Below are positions 27,701-36,374 of a stretch of 64,000 bases of DNA, piece by piece; position 1 is the stretch's first letter, and every line of letters begins with the position of its first letter. The notes beneath the pieces were generated by a model, which worked only from the letters and a program-made list of their open reading frames with translations, was not told the origin of the DNA and did not search any database. Source of the DNA: Pedobacter sp. SYSU D00535. Lineage in GTDB: Bacteria > Bacteroidota > Bacteroidia > Sphingobacteriales > Sphingobacteriaceae. The stretch lies in NCBI RefSeq assembly GCF_017355855.1, contig NZ_JAFEWD010000003.1:519913-583912 (forward strand), given 5' to 3'. A program made the position numbers and the translations under genes.

Positions 27701-28485
27701 CAGATGGGGCAGTGGAGGAGAGGATCACGAACTGGACAGTGGAACCTTCTGAAAAGACGAAATTTGAGCAGGTAGACTTGCGACCGGCATTTAACGATGC
27801 CGTAACCAACATCTTCAAAAATAAATACTTGTCGCCGCGGCCCGAGGGCCCTACGCTGCAGCTGCCGTGGCAGGGCATCGGTAACTGGTGCTATCCTCTA
27901 ACCGATGCAAATATTGACGATTCGGGATTGAGGAAGCTGGCGTCCGGGAGGAATGTCATCAGCTTACCGAACGGCGTGGCTTTGTCAACTCCATCTGCCG
28001 CCGGCGCTAAAAACATCATTTTTACTTCGCAATGGGATAATTATCCCGATGCAGTCAGGATACCACTGAAAGGGAAATCTTCACATGCTTATATGATGCT
28101 GGCGGGCTCTACCAATCCGATGCAGTCTCGTCTTGACAACGGTGAGATCATCATTTATTATAAGGACGGAAGCTCCGAACGTCTGGCACTCCGGAACCCC
28201 GAGACCTGGTGGCCGATTGAACAGGACTATTTTACGGATGGCTATGCCTTCACGACCGGAGCACCTAAGCCGTATCGGGTGTACCTGAAATCGGGAGAAA
28301 TAAGCCGGACTTTTAAAAATTTCACGAGCATCAAGGGATACTCTAACTTTGCTATTGACGGCGGCGCTGCTACTATTTTGGATCTGCCCCTCAATCCTGA
28401 CAAAGAATTGAAAGAATTGCAGCTGAAGACCCTTGCGAATGATGTGGTGATCGGCTTGATGAGCTTGACCCTGCAGAGAAAGTAA
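24790..28485 (+). CDS. Very large DUF4450-like (alpha/alpha)6 protein, putative pectin-side glycosidase
   Basis: A 1231-residue secreted protein; signal peptide ends near SQAQ. The N-terminal segment (WHGKERQIHYRPDGEDFVLANG...FNRALYGTNTGFRVETGD) is the DUF4450-type beta-domain. A helical barrel with WEDPTFLHGAVAWRMRLNAWRG, GWHDRAQRHF, HYDMNLVFFDQMLTHF and YDAYAAIWASDALQYSGGG follows at about residues 350-720, reminiscent of GH78/GH95-type toroids. The last 400 residues are beta-sandwich domains. Acidic residues in the barrel could serve catalysis, but no activity for this family is known to me. Its gene abuts GH28, so removal of a sugar from rhamnogalacturonan is the plausible job (inference). 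Confidence 0.7.
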   Translation: MTLICKTALQLSGVFGLALALVLNPGDSQAQQQRPWHGKERQIHYRPDGEDFVLANGKKRFNRALYGTNTGFRVETGDLPEFALYLPGMGGNLKFGIISGDQSRWIIDAKQIETRYRPGSMLYKIKDPILGNGTLHLTVLAQADAEGVIIKANFEGVKTGTELFWAFGGATGRKFSREGDIGADPESSFYLKPEYCRDNVYQLNKNAFQLSFGFGKALSEQERQLILQSPAKAKESGIAIEKQKSLAGVFPVASVLRLSDAEAQSSPLVLASAKAGAAPLLTGHLKQVQNKDLYFAIQNPASAKPLSYTQLASVFTKAEEARQKLASRVKVTTPDPFINTLGGALAVAADGIWEDPTFLHGAVAWRMRLNAWRGAYIADPLGWHDRAQRHFKSYANSQVISPETAPVVMDTALHLARHIEKMGTSVFSSGYISRNPNDNTRPHHYDMNLVFFDQMLTHFQWTGDERFIREMWPVIKRHLAWEKRNFDRNNDGLYDAYAAIWASDALQYSGGGVTHTSSYNYRSNKIAAQLAKIVGEDPRPYEQEAEKILKAINSVLWMPQLGWYAEYKDLLGHQLLHPAAGLWTVYHAIDSEVPDPFQAYQALRYVDTQIPHIPIQATGLPNKNYYTLSTTNWQPYDWSINNVALGEVLHTALAYWQGGRPEEAYKLWESILVESMYLSSSPGGFEQLSFYDAIRGELYRDFADPIGVAGRTLVEGLFGIKPNALNDTLTIQPGFPAAWNSASLNVPDIAFDFKRQGSKDSYTIRPSLPRAMNLKFLVAAKSDRVKSVTINGSKVSWKNKGGALEMPLLEVAAGKADSYRIEIEWDGQAIESAAPQEVIERAALKPQFARAKVQELFNPYQKGANEQLSFVGEGHKTVFYKLQQGDFEWWEPVNYQVLKPVEILAEQEQTGPVLTVSLKNRNNEIRGKLTVNAGKKAFTQELKLAPNESRQLEIPVRYVSSGTNVIRFEYADGAVEERITNWTVEPSEKTKFEQVDLRPAFNDAVTNIFKNKYLSPRPEGPTLQLPWQGIGNWCYPLTDANIDDSGLRKLASGRNVISLPNGVALSTPSAAGAKNIIFTSQWDNYPDAVRIPLKGKSSHAYMMLAGSTNPMQSRLDNGEIIIYYKDGSSERLALRNPETWWPIEQDYFTDGYAFTTGAPKPYRVYLKSGEISRTFKNFTSIKGYSNFAIDGGAATILDLPLNPDKELKELQLKTLANDVVIGLMSLTLQRK

Positions 28486-28539
28486 TAAAAGGAAGGCTTT
28501 GAATAAAAAAGTATAACTGAACAATTAAATACCAATTAC

Positions 28540-30717
28540 ATGATGACAGCTTTTGGAAGGAAACCACAGCGATTTAAAACTGCTTTAGTTCTTTTCGCGA
28601 CTTTGGTGACGGTGCTTCCTGCATCGTCCCAAACGACCCCTATCAATCGTAAAGCCCTGGTCGAACGGCATACCATTGTTAATACCCGTATTGATTCGCT
28701 CGAGTCGCTTTCACTCGGTAACGGAAAGTTCGCCTTTACGGCGGATGTGACCGGTTTGCAAACATTCCCGCTGCGTTATGCCAAGGGTGTTTCCTTGGGT
28801 ACACAGTCGGAGTGGGGTTGGAACAGATGGCCTGATACCGCTGGATTTAAGTTTGAAGAAACTTTGCGGGAGTATACGCTGAATGGGAAAAAGTCAAGTT
28901 ACTCCGTGCAGTGGTCAGCGCCCAACACCCGCCAGAGAAACGCTTCCGACTGGTTTAGAAAGAGCGTTCATCGCCTGCAACTGGGGAACGTAGGTTTTGA
29001 TCTGTATAAAGCTGATGGTTCACTTGCCCAGCCAGCAGACATCAAAAATATCCGTCAGTCATTGAACATGTGGACCGGCGAGTTGACCAGTCATTTTACC
29101 GTAGATAATATTCCTGTCGATGTTATAACTGTTGGCCACCAGGACCAGGATCTGATTTCGGTACAAGTGAAATCAAAGCTGATTCCAATGGGCAGATTGA
29201 AAGTACGGCTTGTTTATCCTTACCCAACCGCCGATTTTCTGGATGAGGGGGTTAACTACAAGAACCCGGAGAAGCACCAATCTTCCATCCTGGCTAAAAC
29301 CGGCGCCGGCGCAGTGGTGCAACACAAGTTGGAAGGCACCACCTATTTCACCACCTTCAGATGGAATAACGGATCTTCTATCGCTGCTACGGCAACGCCG
29401 CACTATTTTCAAGTGAATCCGGATAAGAACAGCGAAACCCTTGAACTGAGCGTGCTATTCAGTCCTTCACAGCCAGATGTTTCTACTTTACCAGCCTTTG
29501 CTAACACCAGAGCAAACAGCAACACCAAATGGAAAGATTTTTGGATGAGCGGTGCCGCCATCGACTTTACCGGAAGTACAGATCCGCGGGCAAAGGAGCT
29601 TGAAAGAAGAGTAGTAACCTCTCAATATCTGACTAAAATTCAGTGCGCGGGCGCTTTCCCTCCACAAGAAACCGGCCTGACCTTCAACAGCTGGTTTGGC
29701 AAGCCGCACCTGGAGATGCACTGGTGGCATGCAGTTCACTTCGCGCTGTGGGACCGCCCTCAGTTTATGGAGAAAACCCTCGATTGGTATTTCACCGTAC
29801 AGGATAAGGCGAAGGAGATTGCACAACGTCAGGGATTTAAAGGAGCAAGGTGGCAGAAAATGACCGACCATGAAGGATTGGAAAGTCCTTCCTCTGTAGG
29901 AGCGTTCATCATCTGGCAACAGCCACACCCCATCTACATGGCGGAGTTAGCTTATCGCGATGAGCAAAGCAAAGACATCCTCGAAAAATATAAAGACATC
30001 GTTTTTCAAACTGCTGAATTCATGGCTTCTTTTCCGGCTTACGACAGTTTAAAGCAGCGTTATAACTTGGGAAAAGGTGTGATTCCGGCTCAGGAAGTTT
30101 TTAAGGCAGAAGAAACTTATAATCCCACTTACGAAGTAGCTTACTGGGATTGGGGACTGCGCATTGCTCAAAAATGGCGGGAGCGCTTAGGAATGCCGCG
30201 AAACCCTGAATGGGATGTGATCATCAATAAGCTGGCACCTTTGCCCGTACATAACGGCGTTTACTTGTCCACCGAAAATAACAAGGATTCCTTTACGAAC
30301 GAAGCCTGGTTGCGCGATCACCCATCCGTCCTCGGAGCATTAGGAATGGTTCCTGCATCACCTAAATTGGATAAAGCAACAATGACCCGCACTTTCGATA
30401 CTGTCTGGAAGGTATGGCAGTGGCCGGACACCTGGGGATGGGATTTCCCGATGACAGCACTGACAGCTGCTCGTTTGGGTAAAACAGAGAAAGCAATTGA
30501 CGCCCTGTTCATGAACGTACAGACAAATCGCTACCTTAAAAATGGCCACAACTACCAGGATGGTCGCTTACGCATTTACCTGCCGGGTAATGGCGGGGTA
30601 CTGACAGCCGTTGCTATGATGGCCGGTGGCTGGGACGGATCTACTGGTGCGAATCCGGGATTCCCGAAGAACGGAAAGTGGAAAGTGAAATCAGAAGGCT
30701 TTAAAAAGATGCCCTAA
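28540..30717 (+). CDS. Six-hairpin ((alpha/alpha)6) glycosidase-like protein of unknown specificity
   Basis: A 725-residue secreted protein; signal peptide ends near ASSQ. An N-terminal beta-domain (LSLGNGKFAFTADVTGLQ; SEWGWNRWPD) is followed from about residue 350 by a toroid with TFNSWFGKPHLEMHWWHAVHFALWDRP, RWQKMTDHEGLESPSSVGAF, and TWGWDFPMTALTAARLG. This layout and the GNG(K/R)xxxxV start resemble the GH65/GH94/GH95 supergroup, but I cannot assign a CAZy family. It is the last gene of block 2, 54 bases after the DUF4450-like gene, and ends before a strong terminator. A role in trimming an uncommon pectin side-chain sugar is inference. Confidence 0.65.
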   Translation: MMTAFGRKPQRFKTALVLFATLVTVLPASSQTTPINRKALVERHTIVNTRIDSLESLSLGNGKFAFTADVTGLQTFPLRYAKGVSLGTQSEWGWNRWPDTAGFKFEETLREYTLNGKKSSYSVQWSAPNTRQRNASDWFRKSVHRLQLGNVGFDLYKADGSLAQPADIKNIRQSLNMWTGELTSHFTVDNIPVDVITVGHQDQDLISVQVKSKLIPMGRLKVRLVYPYPTADFLDEGVNYKNPEKHQSSILAKTGAGAVVQHKLEGTTYFTTFRWNNGSSIAATATPHYFQVNPDKNSETLELSVLFSPSQPDVSTLPAFANTRANSNTKWKDFWMSGAAIDFTGSTDPRAKELERRVVTSQYLTKIQCAGAFPPQETGLTFNSWFGKPHLEMHWWHAVHFALWDRPQFMEKTLDWYFTVQDKAKEIAQRQGFKGARWQKMTDHEGLESPSSVGAFIIWQQPHPIYMAELAYRDEQSKDILEKYKDIVFQTAEFMASFPAYDSLKQRYNLGKGVIPAQEVFKAEETYNPTYEVAYWDWGLRIAQKWRERLGMPRNPEWDVIINKLAPLPVHNGVYLSTENNKDSFTNEAWLRDHPSVLGALGMVPASPKLDKATMTRTFDTVWKVWQWPDTWGWDFPMTALTAARLGKTEKAIDALFMNVQTNRYLKNGHNYQDGRLRIYLPGNGGVLTAVAMMAGGWDGSTGANPGFPKNGKWKVKSEGFKKMP

Positions 30718-30765
30718 GGTTTGGCTACCAGAGGTAAGAAAGCCTCTTTTACATAGTAGACTAAA

Positions 30766-30798
30766 AAACCAAAGCCACCCATGAGGTGGCTTTGGTTT
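30766..30798. terminator. Bidirectional terminator between block 2 and the histidine kinase
   Basis: AAACCAAAGCCACC (30766-30779) and GGTGGCTTTGGTTT (30785-30798) form a perfect 14-bp stem with a 5-base loop. It is A-rich on one side and T-rich on the other, so it can stop transcription from both converging genes. It lies 48 bases after the glycosidase stop and 38 before the kinase stop. Confidence 0.88.
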
Positions 30799-30836
30799 AG
30801 TATTAAGAGCGATATTTTTGACTTAAGAGCTGTTTC

Positions 30837-32015
30837 CTACTCAGGAAGGGTGATTCTGAAAGTCGTTCCTTTGCCCGGTTCACTGGCAACGTCGATCTTT
30901 CCACCGAGTGATTGAATCTGCGTTCTGGTCATGTGGAGACCCAAACCTCTTCCTTCCTTGTCGAAGTTGAATTTTTTATACAAGCCGAAAAGCTTGTCTC
31001 CCATCGAACACAGATCCATTCCGATCCCCTGATCACTTATTGCAATCTGTAAACCTTCTTCTACTTTTTCCGCTGAAATAGTGATAACAGGTGCCACGCC
31101 GTCTTCTGTGTATTTGATGGAGTTGCTGATAAGGTTGTAGAAAATGCTTTGCACGTAACTTTTGATTGATTTAAAATGCCTTAGCTCGTCGGGAATTTCA
31201 TTCTTGATGATGGCATTAGAATCAACGATCTGCTTTTTTAGGTTATTTTTTACCGAATTGATAATATCCTGAAAGTCTAGTTCTTCACGCTTTTCATTGA
31301 TCGGTTTGCGCGAGGATAAGATGAGATTTAGATCTTGAATAATAGAATCGATAGAACTGGCCGAGTCGGATATGAAGTTGACGAGCTCGCCCGTTTCTGA
31401 TGCTTCTTCGGCATAGTGAAATTTTAAGATTTCGGTTAAGCCAATAATGTTTGCGATAGGGGAGCGGAGGTTGTGCGAAACAATGTAGTTAAACTGCATC
31501 AGTTCGTTGTACTTCTGCGTAAGCTCATTCAGAAGTCCTTTGTGCTCCTTCTCCAGGGCTTTTATCGCAGAATCTCCTTTTTTCTGATTGGAGATGTCGG
31601 TGATGAAGCCTTCAATGTCAACGCCGTCACTTTCATTTAAACTCACGCTGGCCACATCCCTGACCCATTTGACGCTACCATCCTTGCACATGATGCGATA
31701 CTCAGTCTGGACCGAACCGCCGTCTTCAGTCGCATTATAAAAAGCGGAGGAGAATAGTTGCAAATCTTCCGGATGCACCAAATCCGACAGGTTGATCTCC
31801 AGCAACTCTTCTACCGAATACCCTGTAAGACTCAGGCATCCCTGACTCACGTAAATCATCGTCAGCTCAGGAGGGGATGTGAGTCTGTAGAACATTCCCT
31901 GGAGATTTTTAAGCAAATTCTCAGAGATCGTCAGATTTGATTTTTGGTCCTCTATTAACATTCTTTTCCCAGTTGTTAAGGTTTTTTGCAATTGGCGTTT
32001 CGCAGAACTATGCAA
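30837..32015 (-). CDS. PAS-domain sensor histidine kinase
   Basis: A 392-residue protein without membrane segments. A PAS/PAC domain (about residues 28-145: MIYVSQGCLSLTGYSVEELL; YRIMCKDGSVKWVRDV; GFITDISNQKKG) leads through a coiled coil to the HisKA region with phospho-acceptor His in FNYIVSHNLRSPIANIIG. The ATPase domain has the N box NLISNSIKYT, G1 DQGIGMD and G2 GRGLGLHMTR. No receiver or DNA-binding domain is present, so it is not a hybrid two-component system of the PUL type and its partner regulator is unlinked. An in-frame ATG at 31961 is an alternative start. It splits the pectin locus but runs in the opposite direction. Confidence 0.9.
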   Translation of the reverse strand: MHSSAKRQLQKTLTTGKRMLIEDQKSNLTISENLLKNLQGMFYRLTSPPELTMIYVSQGCLSLTGYSVEELLEINLSDLVHPEDLQLFSSAFYNATEDGGSVQTEYRIMCKDGSVKWVRDVASVSLNESDGVDIEGFITDISNQKKGDSAIKALEKEHKGLLNELTQKYNELMQFNYIVSHNLRSPIANIIGLTEILKFHYAEEASETGELVNFISDSASSIDSIIQDLNLILSSRKPINEKREELDFQDIINSVKNNLKKQIVDSNAIIKNEIPDELRHFKSIKSYVQSIFYNLISNSIKYTEDGVAPVITISAEKVEEGLQIAISDQGIGMDLCSMGDKLFGLYKKFNFDKEGRGLGLHMTRTQIQSLGGKIDVASEPGKGTTFRITLPE

Positions 32016-32479
32016 ATGGAGTACCAGCTCCTCTCAAAAGACAGCAATTCAGGGCCTGTCCTTACTATTTGGAAGAAATATGTGGATTTAAGGCTGTGTT
32101 AAGCAATTGTTAAGCTTTCAGCCGTCTCATTTGCTTGGATTTGCCTCAAGTTTTTAAAGACGGCTGGGGGTACTACATCCCCAAAAATTCCCAATTGCAT
32201 CCACAGTCCTGAGAAAACTGAGGAATCTGAGCACCTGCGGTTGCAGTCATCACGGCTCTACTTTCCCCGGTTGTTTTTGTAAATTTTTTATCACATCAAG
32301 TGCGGTTCTTGTAACAACTGTATTACTGCCCCCTTGCGGGATCAGGCAATTGCCGTAAAAAGAGCGTTTTAAACCGGATGAAAGGCCGAAATAGCGTCCG
32401 GGCCACAGGATACCACAGGATGTACAGCCCCGCTCATCCCGCTAACTTTAACCCTACCAATTATAAAATACTTGAGATT
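32016..32479. promoter_or_regulatory. Intergenic region between divergent kinase and PL11 genes
   Basis: About 460 bases with no supported gene. It must carry the promoters for both the kinase (minus) and block 3 (plus). I see no clean TAnnTTTG box; the frame extending upstream of the PL11 start lies here but has no signal peptide and is judged non-coding. Confidence 0.4.
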
Positions 32480-34378
32480 ATGAACAGACTTATACACAAA
32501 GCCTATTTGATGCTAGCATTGGTAATAGCGTCGGTCCACGTAATGGCACAGCGTAACATGGAGAACCTGGGTCGGGGAGTGGTGGCTATTAACCAGGGAC
32601 AAGGGAAGGTATTTATCAGCTGGAGGCTTCTTGCCACCGATCCCGATAATGTAGCTTTCAACATCTATCGCAAAACGGGAAACGCCGCTCCTGTCAAATT
32701 GAATAAAACAGCGATCACTACCACCACCAATTTCGCTGATAGCGGAGTGGACACCACCCGGGAAAACGCCTACTACGTTCGTACGGTGATCAACGGGAAG
32801 GAGCTGGAGACAAGTACCTCCTATTCGCTCAAAGCAAATTCAGGTGCAAAACCCTATCTATCTGTTCCGCTGCAAACCCTCGAAGGATATACGCCTAATG
32901 ATGCCTCTGTTGGAGACCTTGACGGTGACGGAGAATACGAGATCGTATTGCACCAGGTAGGAAGAGGACGTGATAACTCGCATGCAGGAACGACAACCGA
33001 TCCTATCCTCGAGGCCTACAAATTGGATGGTACCATGCTCTGGCGAATTAATCTGGGCAAAAATATCCGTGAAGGCGCTCATTATACGCAGTTTATGGTG
33101 TATGACTTAGATGGCGATGGTCGAGCAGAAATTGCCTGCAAAACTGCCGATGGAACAGTAGACGGAAAGGGCAAAGTGATCGGCGATCCAACGAAAGATT
33201 ACCGCGATGAGCGCGGCTATATTCTTTCCGGTCCTGAATACCTTACTGTTTTCAACGGTCTAAGCGGTGCCGAAATTCATACTACCAAATATCTTCCGGG
33301 GCGCCATCCTGAAAAGGAGAATCCTACTACCGAAGAAATGGCGGCAGTGTGGGGTGACGGCCGGGGAAATCGAATGGATCGGTTTCTTGCAGCAGTAGCG
33401 TATCTGGATGGTAAAAATCCCAGCTTAATTATGTGTCGCGGTTATTATACCCGTACAGTGATTGCTGCATGGGACCTAAAAGATGGAAAATTAACTTCAA
33501 GGTGGGTTTTTGATAGCGATGCATCCCCTGAAAATCGTCCCTATCGTGGCCAGGGAAATCATAATCTAACTGTTACTGATGTGGATGGCGATGGTAAGGA
33601 CGAAATTGTGTATGGTCAGATGACGCTCGATGACAATGGTAAGGGTCTTTACACAACCGGTATCGGGCATGCGGATGCATTGCATGTTTCTGACCTTGAC
33701 CCTAATCGCCCGGGTCTGGAAGTTTTCGGTATCCAGGAACGCTTTGGTGATGCTGGAGCAAACTTCCGGGATGCACGTACCGGGGAAGTGATCTGGAAAA
33801 AACCTTCAGTGAAAGCAGGGGACGATGGGGAAGGACCCGGAAGAGGACTGTCACTGGATGTAGATCCGCGCTATCCCGGATTCGAATCCTGGGTTGCAGG
33901 CGCTAATATTGAGGGAATGTTCGACGTAAAAGGAAACAAAATTGCTGATCGTACGCCTTCCGTGAACTTTGGTATTTTTTGGGATGACGACATGCTCAGC
34001 GAGGTGCTTAATGGTACTACCGTTGGTAAATGGGACTATCTGAATCAGAAGACCAACATCCTGCTCAATGCGGCCGACTACGATTGTTTGAGCAACAATG
34101 GCACCAAATCGACTCCTGTGCTAAGTGGGGATATCCTGGGGGACTGGCGGGAGGAAGCAATCTTCAGGACACGGGATGGCAAGGAACTCCGTATTTTTAC
34201 TACTACTATTCCAGCTAAAAACCGTTTCTATACATTCATGCACGACCCTCAGTATCGCTTGAGTATCGCCTGGCAAAACGTGGCCTATAACCAGCCTCCT
34301 CATACCAGCTTTTTTATCGGGGAAGGGATGAAAATACCGCCAAAGCCGAGTATCAATCTGGTTAAAAGGAAGAAGTAG
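32480..34378 (+). CDS. PL11 rhamnogalacturonan (endo/exo) lyase
   Basis: A 632-residue secreted eight-bladed propeller lyase that cleaves the galacturonic acid-rhamnose backbone of rhamnogalacturonan-I by beta-elimination. An open frame extends to 32378, but the ATG at 32480 gives a proper signal peptide (MNRLIHKAYLMLALVIASV...) and I use that start. Family signs: RNMENLGRGVVAINQGQGKV, an N-terminal fibronectin-like domain, then repeated calcium loops GDLDGDGEYEIVL, YDLDGDGRAEIACKTADGT and TDVDGDGKDEIVYG, plus SGDILGDWREEAIFRT near the end. It opens block 3 and generates the unsaturated substrates of the GH105 enzymes. Confidence 0.93.
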   Translation: MNRLIHKAYLMLALVIASVHVMAQRNMENLGRGVVAINQGQGKVFISWRLLATDPDNVAFNIYRKTGNAAPVKLNKTAITTTTNFADSGVDTTRENAYYVRTVINGKELETSTSYSLKANSGAKPYLSVPLQTLEGYTPNDASVGDLDGDGEYEIVLHQVGRGRDNSHAGTTTDPILEAYKLDGTMLWRINLGKNIREGAHYTQFMVYDLDGDGRAEIACKTADGTVDGKGKVIGDPTKDYRDERGYILSGPEYLTVFNGLSGAEIHTTKYLPGRHPEKENPTTEEMAAVWGDGRGNRMDRFLAAVAYLDGKNPSLIMCRGYYTRTVIAAWDLKDGKLTSRWVFDSDASPENRPYRGQGNHNLTVTDVDGDGKDEIVYGQMTLDDNGKGLYTTGIGHADALHVSDLDPNRPGLEVFGIQERFGDAGANFRDARTGEVIWKKPSVKAGDDGEGPGRGLSLDVDPRYPGFESWVAGANIEGMFDVKGNKIADRTPSVNFGIFWDDDMLSEVLNGTTVGKWDYLNQKTNILLNAADYDCLSNNGTKSTPVLSGDILGDWREEAIFRTRDGKELRIFTTTIPAKNRFYTFMHDPQYRLSIAWQNVAYNQPPHTSFFIGEGMKIPPKPSINLVKRKK

Positions 34379-34726
34379 CACCTTCAGAAGTGTCTATTAC
34401 AATGTCTCAGGATGCCACAGGTTGCGCAATCGCCTCGCATTGCCGAAACTAGTGGACTTTTAGTAGAAACCAATTGTAATCGGGAAATCAGCTGGCTTTT
34501 TGAGGCATCTGCAGGGGTTTGTAAGAGTAAGGAGCAGTGTTTTACACGCAGGTGTGCTTGGAAGCAGGATGAAGATCCTCTATATTATAATTGTTACATA
34601 AGCAAGTTCCCGGCTTTCGCACACACGAAAAAATGGATATTAGGATTAAAATTGCAAATGGATTGCCTTCGGGCTTTTCCCTGCACGGTATTGAAAGGCT
34701 ACCGGAACTAACACCACCTGATAGAA
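34379..34726. other. Gene-free spacer between PL11 and the first small CE12
   Basis: A 348-base stretch. A 99-codon open frame spans most of it but its composition (Cys-rich, no homology signal I recognise) is unlike the neighbours and it is treated as chance. A separate promoter for the CE12-GH105-rhaM genes may lie here; I see no clear -7 box. Confidence 0.4.
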
Positions 34727-35512
34727 ATGAAAAGGATAACATCTATAATTAAGACGAAGGCAGTTCTTGTCACCCTGTTGGCTCTTGTTATCGTGCTGCA
34801 AGCATTTAAAGAAGAGAAAATACCAACGATTTATATTATTGGTGATTCCACGGTTCGGAACTTCAATAATTCACAACGCGGATGGGGAACTTTCCTCGGT
34901 AGTTTTTTGGATACCAACCGTATTGCCGTTAATAACCAGGCGATGGCAGGTCGCAGCACCCGCACTTTTATTAAGGAGCAGCGCTGGACAAAAGTGGATT
35001 CTATGCTGAAACCCGGCGACTATGTCTTTATGCAGTTTGGTCATAACGAGGGAAGCGTTCCCGACACCAGCAGGGCAGGCTATCGCGGGGTATTGAGAGG
35101 GACAGGTGAAGAGGTGAAAGAGCTGACCTGGAAAGACGGGACGGTGGAGGTAGTACACACCTACGGATACTACCTGCGCAAGTTCATCCGTGAAGCAAAA
35201 GCCAAAGGAGCCATTCCGGTAGTGTTATCGATGATTCCACGGAATCAGTGGGACAACGACAAGGTGAAGCGCGCTACGAATGATTTCGGCAAGTGGGCAA
35301 AAGAAGTGGCAGAACAGGAGAACGTGGCTTTTATCGATCTGAATCAAATCACTGCCGATAAATACGATGAGATGGGACCAGAGAAAGTTAAAACACTTTT
35401 CCAGGGAGATCATACGCATACCAACGAGGCTGGAGCCCGCATCAATGCAGCATCGGTTATCAGCGGCATCAAAATGCATCCCCAATTAGCTCTTAATAAA
35501 TTTATCAAATAG
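34727..35512 (+). CDS. CE12 rhamnogalacturonan acetylesterase (single domain)
   Basis: A 261-residue SGNH esterase with an N-terminal hydrophobic signal (TKAVLVTLLALVIVLQAF). Block I is YIIGDSTVRNF (Ser nucleophile), block II has NQAMAGRSTRTF, block III is QFGHNEGS and block V is DHTHTNEAGA. It removes O-acetyl groups from rhamnogalacturonan-I. It is the first of a tandem pair (30-base gap) with the next gene. The pair share the order of motifs and length, suggesting duplication followed by divergence. Confidence 0.92.
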   Translation: MKRITSIIKTKAVLVTLLALVIVLQAFKEEKIPTIYIIGDSTVRNFNNSQRGWGTFLGSFLDTNRIAVNNQAMAGRSTRTFIKEQRWTKVDSMLKPGDYVFMQFGHNEGSVPDTSRAGYRGVLRGTGEEVKELTWKDGTVEVVHTYGYYLRKFIREAKAKGAIPVVLSMIPRNQWDNDKVKRATNDFGKWAKEVAEQENVAFIDLNQITADKYDEMGPEKVKTLFQGDHTHTNEAGARINAASVISGIKMHPQLALNKFIK

Positions 35513-35542
35513 ATATACTCAAAAACATCATCACACATCAAG

Positions 35543-36355
35543 ATGTCAAATTCTCTTAAATTAAGCTCTTTACTAGCGATCATTCTTTTTTCATCCTTTG
35601 TTCTTTTTAAGCCAGCGGAAAAGCCGACGCTGTTTCTAATCGGAGATTCGACGGTGAAGAACGGCAAGGGCGACGGTGCTGGTGGCTTGTGGGGTTGGGG
35701 AAGTTTTATCGGTGAATATTTCGACGCAAAGAAAATTACCGTAAAAAATGAAGCGTTAGGAGGGACGAGTACCCGTACCTTTATGCATCGCGGACGTTGG
35801 CAGGCTGTCCTTCCTCAGATTAAAAAGGGAGACTATGTCATCATGCAGTTTGGACACAACGATAGCAGTCCGCTGGACGACTCAGCTAGAGCACGCGGCA
35901 CCATAAAGAGTAATGGGGACGAAAGCCAGGAGATTTATAATCCGATTACTAAACAACGGGAGCTAGTTTACTCCTATGGCTGGTATTTGCGCAAATTTGT
36001 TTCAGACATTAAAGCGAAAGGAGCGATCCCCATCATTTGTTCGCATATCCCGAGAAATGACTGGGAGAACGGAAAGGTAGTGAGAAATACAGCCGACTAT
36101 GGTGAATGGGCGAGGGAAGCTGCCAGGCAAAGTGGCGCTTTTTTCATCGACCTTAATCAGCTGATTGCCGACGAGTACGATCAGCAGGGGGAAGCGAAAG
36201 TGCGCGCCACCTATTTCAATACCAAAGACCGGACGCACCCGATAGAGGCAGGATCGCGCTTAAATGCGAAAATGGTAGTTAGGGGAATTAAGAGAGTTGA
36301 GGGACTACCTTTAAAGAAGTATCTAACCAAACAGGCAAAGAAAGAAATTAACTAA
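35543..36355 (+). CDS. CE12 rhamnogalacturonan acetylesterase, tandem paralogue
   Basis: A 270-residue SGNH esterase. Block I is FLIGDSTVKNG, followed by GGTSTRTFMHRGRW, block III QFGHNDSSPLDD, and block V DRTHPIEAGS, where Arg replaces the usual His between Asp and Thr and Pro-Ile replaces Thr-Asn. The catalytic Asp and His are kept. It stands 20 bases before the GH105 gene. The changed block V could reflect preference for a different acetyl position or product size than the preceding esterase (inference). Confidence 0.9.
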   Translation: MSNSLKLSSLLAIILFSSFVLFKPAEKPTLFLIGDSTVKNGKGDGAGGLWGWGSFIGEYFDAKKITVKNEALGGTSTRTFMHRGRWQAVLPQIKKGDYVIMQFGHNDSSPLDDSARARGTIKSNGDESQEIYNPITKQRELVYSYGWYLRKFVSDIKAKGAIPIICSHIPRNDWENGKVVRNTADYGEWAREAARQSGAFFIDLNQLIADEYDQQGEAKVRATYFNTKDRTHPIEAGSRLNAKMVVRGIKRVEGLPLKKYLTKQAKKEIN

Positions 36356-36374
36356 TCGATTAAATTAATACGTA

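Noticed and set aside
32378..32479. Upstream extension of the PL11 frame
   Set aside because: It places 34 non-hydrophobic residues before the signal peptide; the ATG at 32480 is better.
34412..34711. 99-codon open frame between PL11 and CE12
   Set aside because: No signal peptide, no recognisable domain, odd composition; treated as chance.
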